64,000 nt of DNA from Acridotheres tristis (lineage: Eukaryota > Chordata > Aves > Passeriformes > Sturnidae): the NCBI GenBank assembly GCA_037013685.1, contig CM072886.1, positions 5,952,001 through 6,016,000 on the forward strand, read 5' to 3'. The notes under the pieces were generated by a model. The model saw only the letters and a program-made list of their open reading frames with translations. It was not told where the DNA came from and made no database searches. Below, in pieces: positions 62,641-64,000 of the stretch. A program made the position numbers and the translations under genes. Each line of letters starts with the position of its first letter. Positions within the stretch are counted from its first letter, which is position 1.

Positions 62641-63631
62641 GCATCCTTCCTGCTCTCACATATCTTGGTACAGGCTTGTGTAGTCTCTACTTTGATCTTC
62701 TTTTCCCACGAGCAGTGCTTCACTGCCCTTGGCTCTGCCTCAGCACAGGGGTGTGGGAGGAGACCTTTCAGCGACCACAAAGGCAATGAAAGCACCAAAT
62801 ACCTCTTGTATTTCTGTGTGGAAGATCAATGTCCATAGCCCTTTAAATTTACACACTCATGTGGTTTATATCCATCACACACCCGTTTCACACACATACA
62901 AAACCTTGTGCCCTGACATCCCTGTCTCCTTGTACAACTGTGAATGGACCATGTGCATACTAAGGCTTTGCTGGAAGCAAGCTCCCCAGAATGGATTGAG
63001 GTGACTTATGGCTGGGCTATTGCCCAGTTAATAGGTTTACTGTCCTCTTTTGGTTGCTTACTAGGTGCCATAGCTTGGGCAGATCCAGAAGTGAATGCTC
63101 TCCCTAGAAATGTGAAGTGATGGCTGGTTATAAGTCAGCTCTCAAGCAGATCTATGCAGAGAAAGGTAGGACAGGGAACTACCAGCTATCAGGAAAGCTG
63201 AGTATAATCCTGGCACAGTCTTATAACTCATAGAGCATATTAGGTGCTGAAATTCTTATTCCACATTTTCTTGACAAATGATACAACAAGAGCAGAAAAT
63301 GGCTAAAATGAATCTTGTCTCAAGACTGTGATTACAGTGGTAATAAGGAATGATATAAACTTAACTTTTCCTGTTACAGAGTGCTAAGGAGGGTGAATTG
63401 GACTGCAAGAGCAGTGTGCAACCAGAACAGAAGCTGGCTATGAAATAACTGTTTAATAACCCTTTTTCATGATTTTTGAATCGGGCAGGGTTCTTGTACG
63501 ATACTCAGAGCAACAGAAAACAAATGTTTCTTAGGTGTGCCTCTTGACCACCAAAGACAATTTTATTTCTTTATTATTTTATATATTTATTTATTTTTAT
63601 TAAGGTATTGCATTTTGTAAGGAATCCAGGC
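62641..63631. other. Unique non-coding DNA with an AT-rich end
   Basis: No gene is seen. Positions 63561-63605 are a nearly pure AT low-complexity run directly before the next CR1 copy. Confidence 0.5.
63561..63605. repeat. AT-rich low-complexity tract
   Basis: A run of TTTATT, TTATTATTTTATATATTTAT and TTATTTTTATT words adjoining the CR1 3' end. Confidence 0.8.
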
Positions 63632-63862
63632 TTACAGAATGGTTTGGGTTGGAAGAAACCTCTAAAGGTCATGTGGTCCAACCCCTCTGAAATGAGCAGG
63701 GACACCTTGAACTCCATTAGATTGCTCAGAGCAACATTCAACCTGGCCTCAAATGTTTCCAGGGATCATTTCCACCACAGCCTGTTCCTGTGTTTCTATG
63801 AAAATTATTGTAAGAAATAAAATTCCAAAATTTTCTTCCTTATATCTACTCTGTATCTACCC
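63632..63862 (-). mobile_element. CR1 LINE 3' end
   Basis: In plus-strand order, ACAGAATGGTTTGGGTTGGA leads into GTCCAACCCCTCTGAAATGA. GCAGGGACACCTTGAACTCC, GATTGCTCAGAGCAACATTC and CCTGGCCTCAAATGTTTCCA follow. The copy ends in TTCTTCCTTATATCTACTCT, the equivalent of the CR1 ATATCTAATCTAAATCTACC block. These are sequential CR1 3' untranslated landmarks in reverse. The terminal ATTCTATG tail is nearly absent. Divergence is moderate, with some extra A/T-rich sequence around 63795-63825. Confidence 0.9.
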
Positions 63863-64000
63863 ATGCAGGACATGAAATACTTCTTCACAAATGCCATCTT
63901 CTAGCCAGACTCTGTGTGGGTTTGCTTTACTTGAACATGAAATCTTGCAGAAAACACAATACATGGTACAGAAATCATGACAAAAGGAGGCTTCAGTTCC
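63863..64000. other. Unique sequence to window end
   Basis: No feature is recognised; the stretch is too short to judge. Confidence 0.4.

Noticed and set aside
62335..62838. Plus-strand frame of 167 codons
   Set aside because: Its first part runs antisense across an old CR1 copy and the rest has no recognisable feature.

Overview
This window reads as vertebrate nuclear DNA from a bird, most likely a passerine or close relative. The organism call rests on the repeats: at least eight fragments of CR1, the dominant avian LINE, lie in both orientations, plus two LTR-retrovirus remnants. The exact species and chromosome cannot be told from the sequence. I found no exon, gene, tRNA, rRNA or CRISPR array that I can support. 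Open reading frames are short (the longest is 210 codons), overlap on both strands, lack recognisable domains, and several are simply antisense to repeats. The window is best described as a gene desert or the inside of a very large intron.

Layout. 1-3439: unique non-coding DNA. 3440-4050: degraded CR1 reverse-transcriptase segment (minus). 4051-12464: unique, with a hairpin and a conserved-element-like AT-rich stretch near 9.6-9.96 kb. 12465-12785: CR1 (minus), whose reverse-transcriptase catalytic box is destroyed. 16240-16615: CR1 3' end (plus). 18981-19195: 43 perfect copies of TTCCC. 21097-21154: short 26-bp tandem repeat. 21513-21648: CR1 3' end (minus). 24985-26200: a domain with strong pyrimidine bias on the plus strand. 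27615-29062: endogenous retrovirus remnant (minus) consisting of one LTR of about 1.37 kb, an intact 18-nt primer-binding site for tRNA-Gly and about 40 nt of leader, framed by a 5-bp duplication. 37303-37530: CR1 3' end (minus). 58794-58848: small CR1 3' scrap (plus). 59304-59868: a 553-bp solo LTR (plus) with a 6-bp target duplication. 61790-62640 and 63632-63862: two more CR1 fragments (minus). Everything between is unique, AT-leaning, CpG-poor DNA with ordinary homopolymers.

There is no operon-like or pathway logic here. The biology is that of genome decay: retroelement insertion, 5' truncation, internal deletion and solo-LTR formation. The most informative locus is the ERV at 27.6-29.1 kb. 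Its structure is neatly explained by a deletion between two AGACA motifs, one in the leader and one at the end of the lost 3' LTR. No novel gene system was found.
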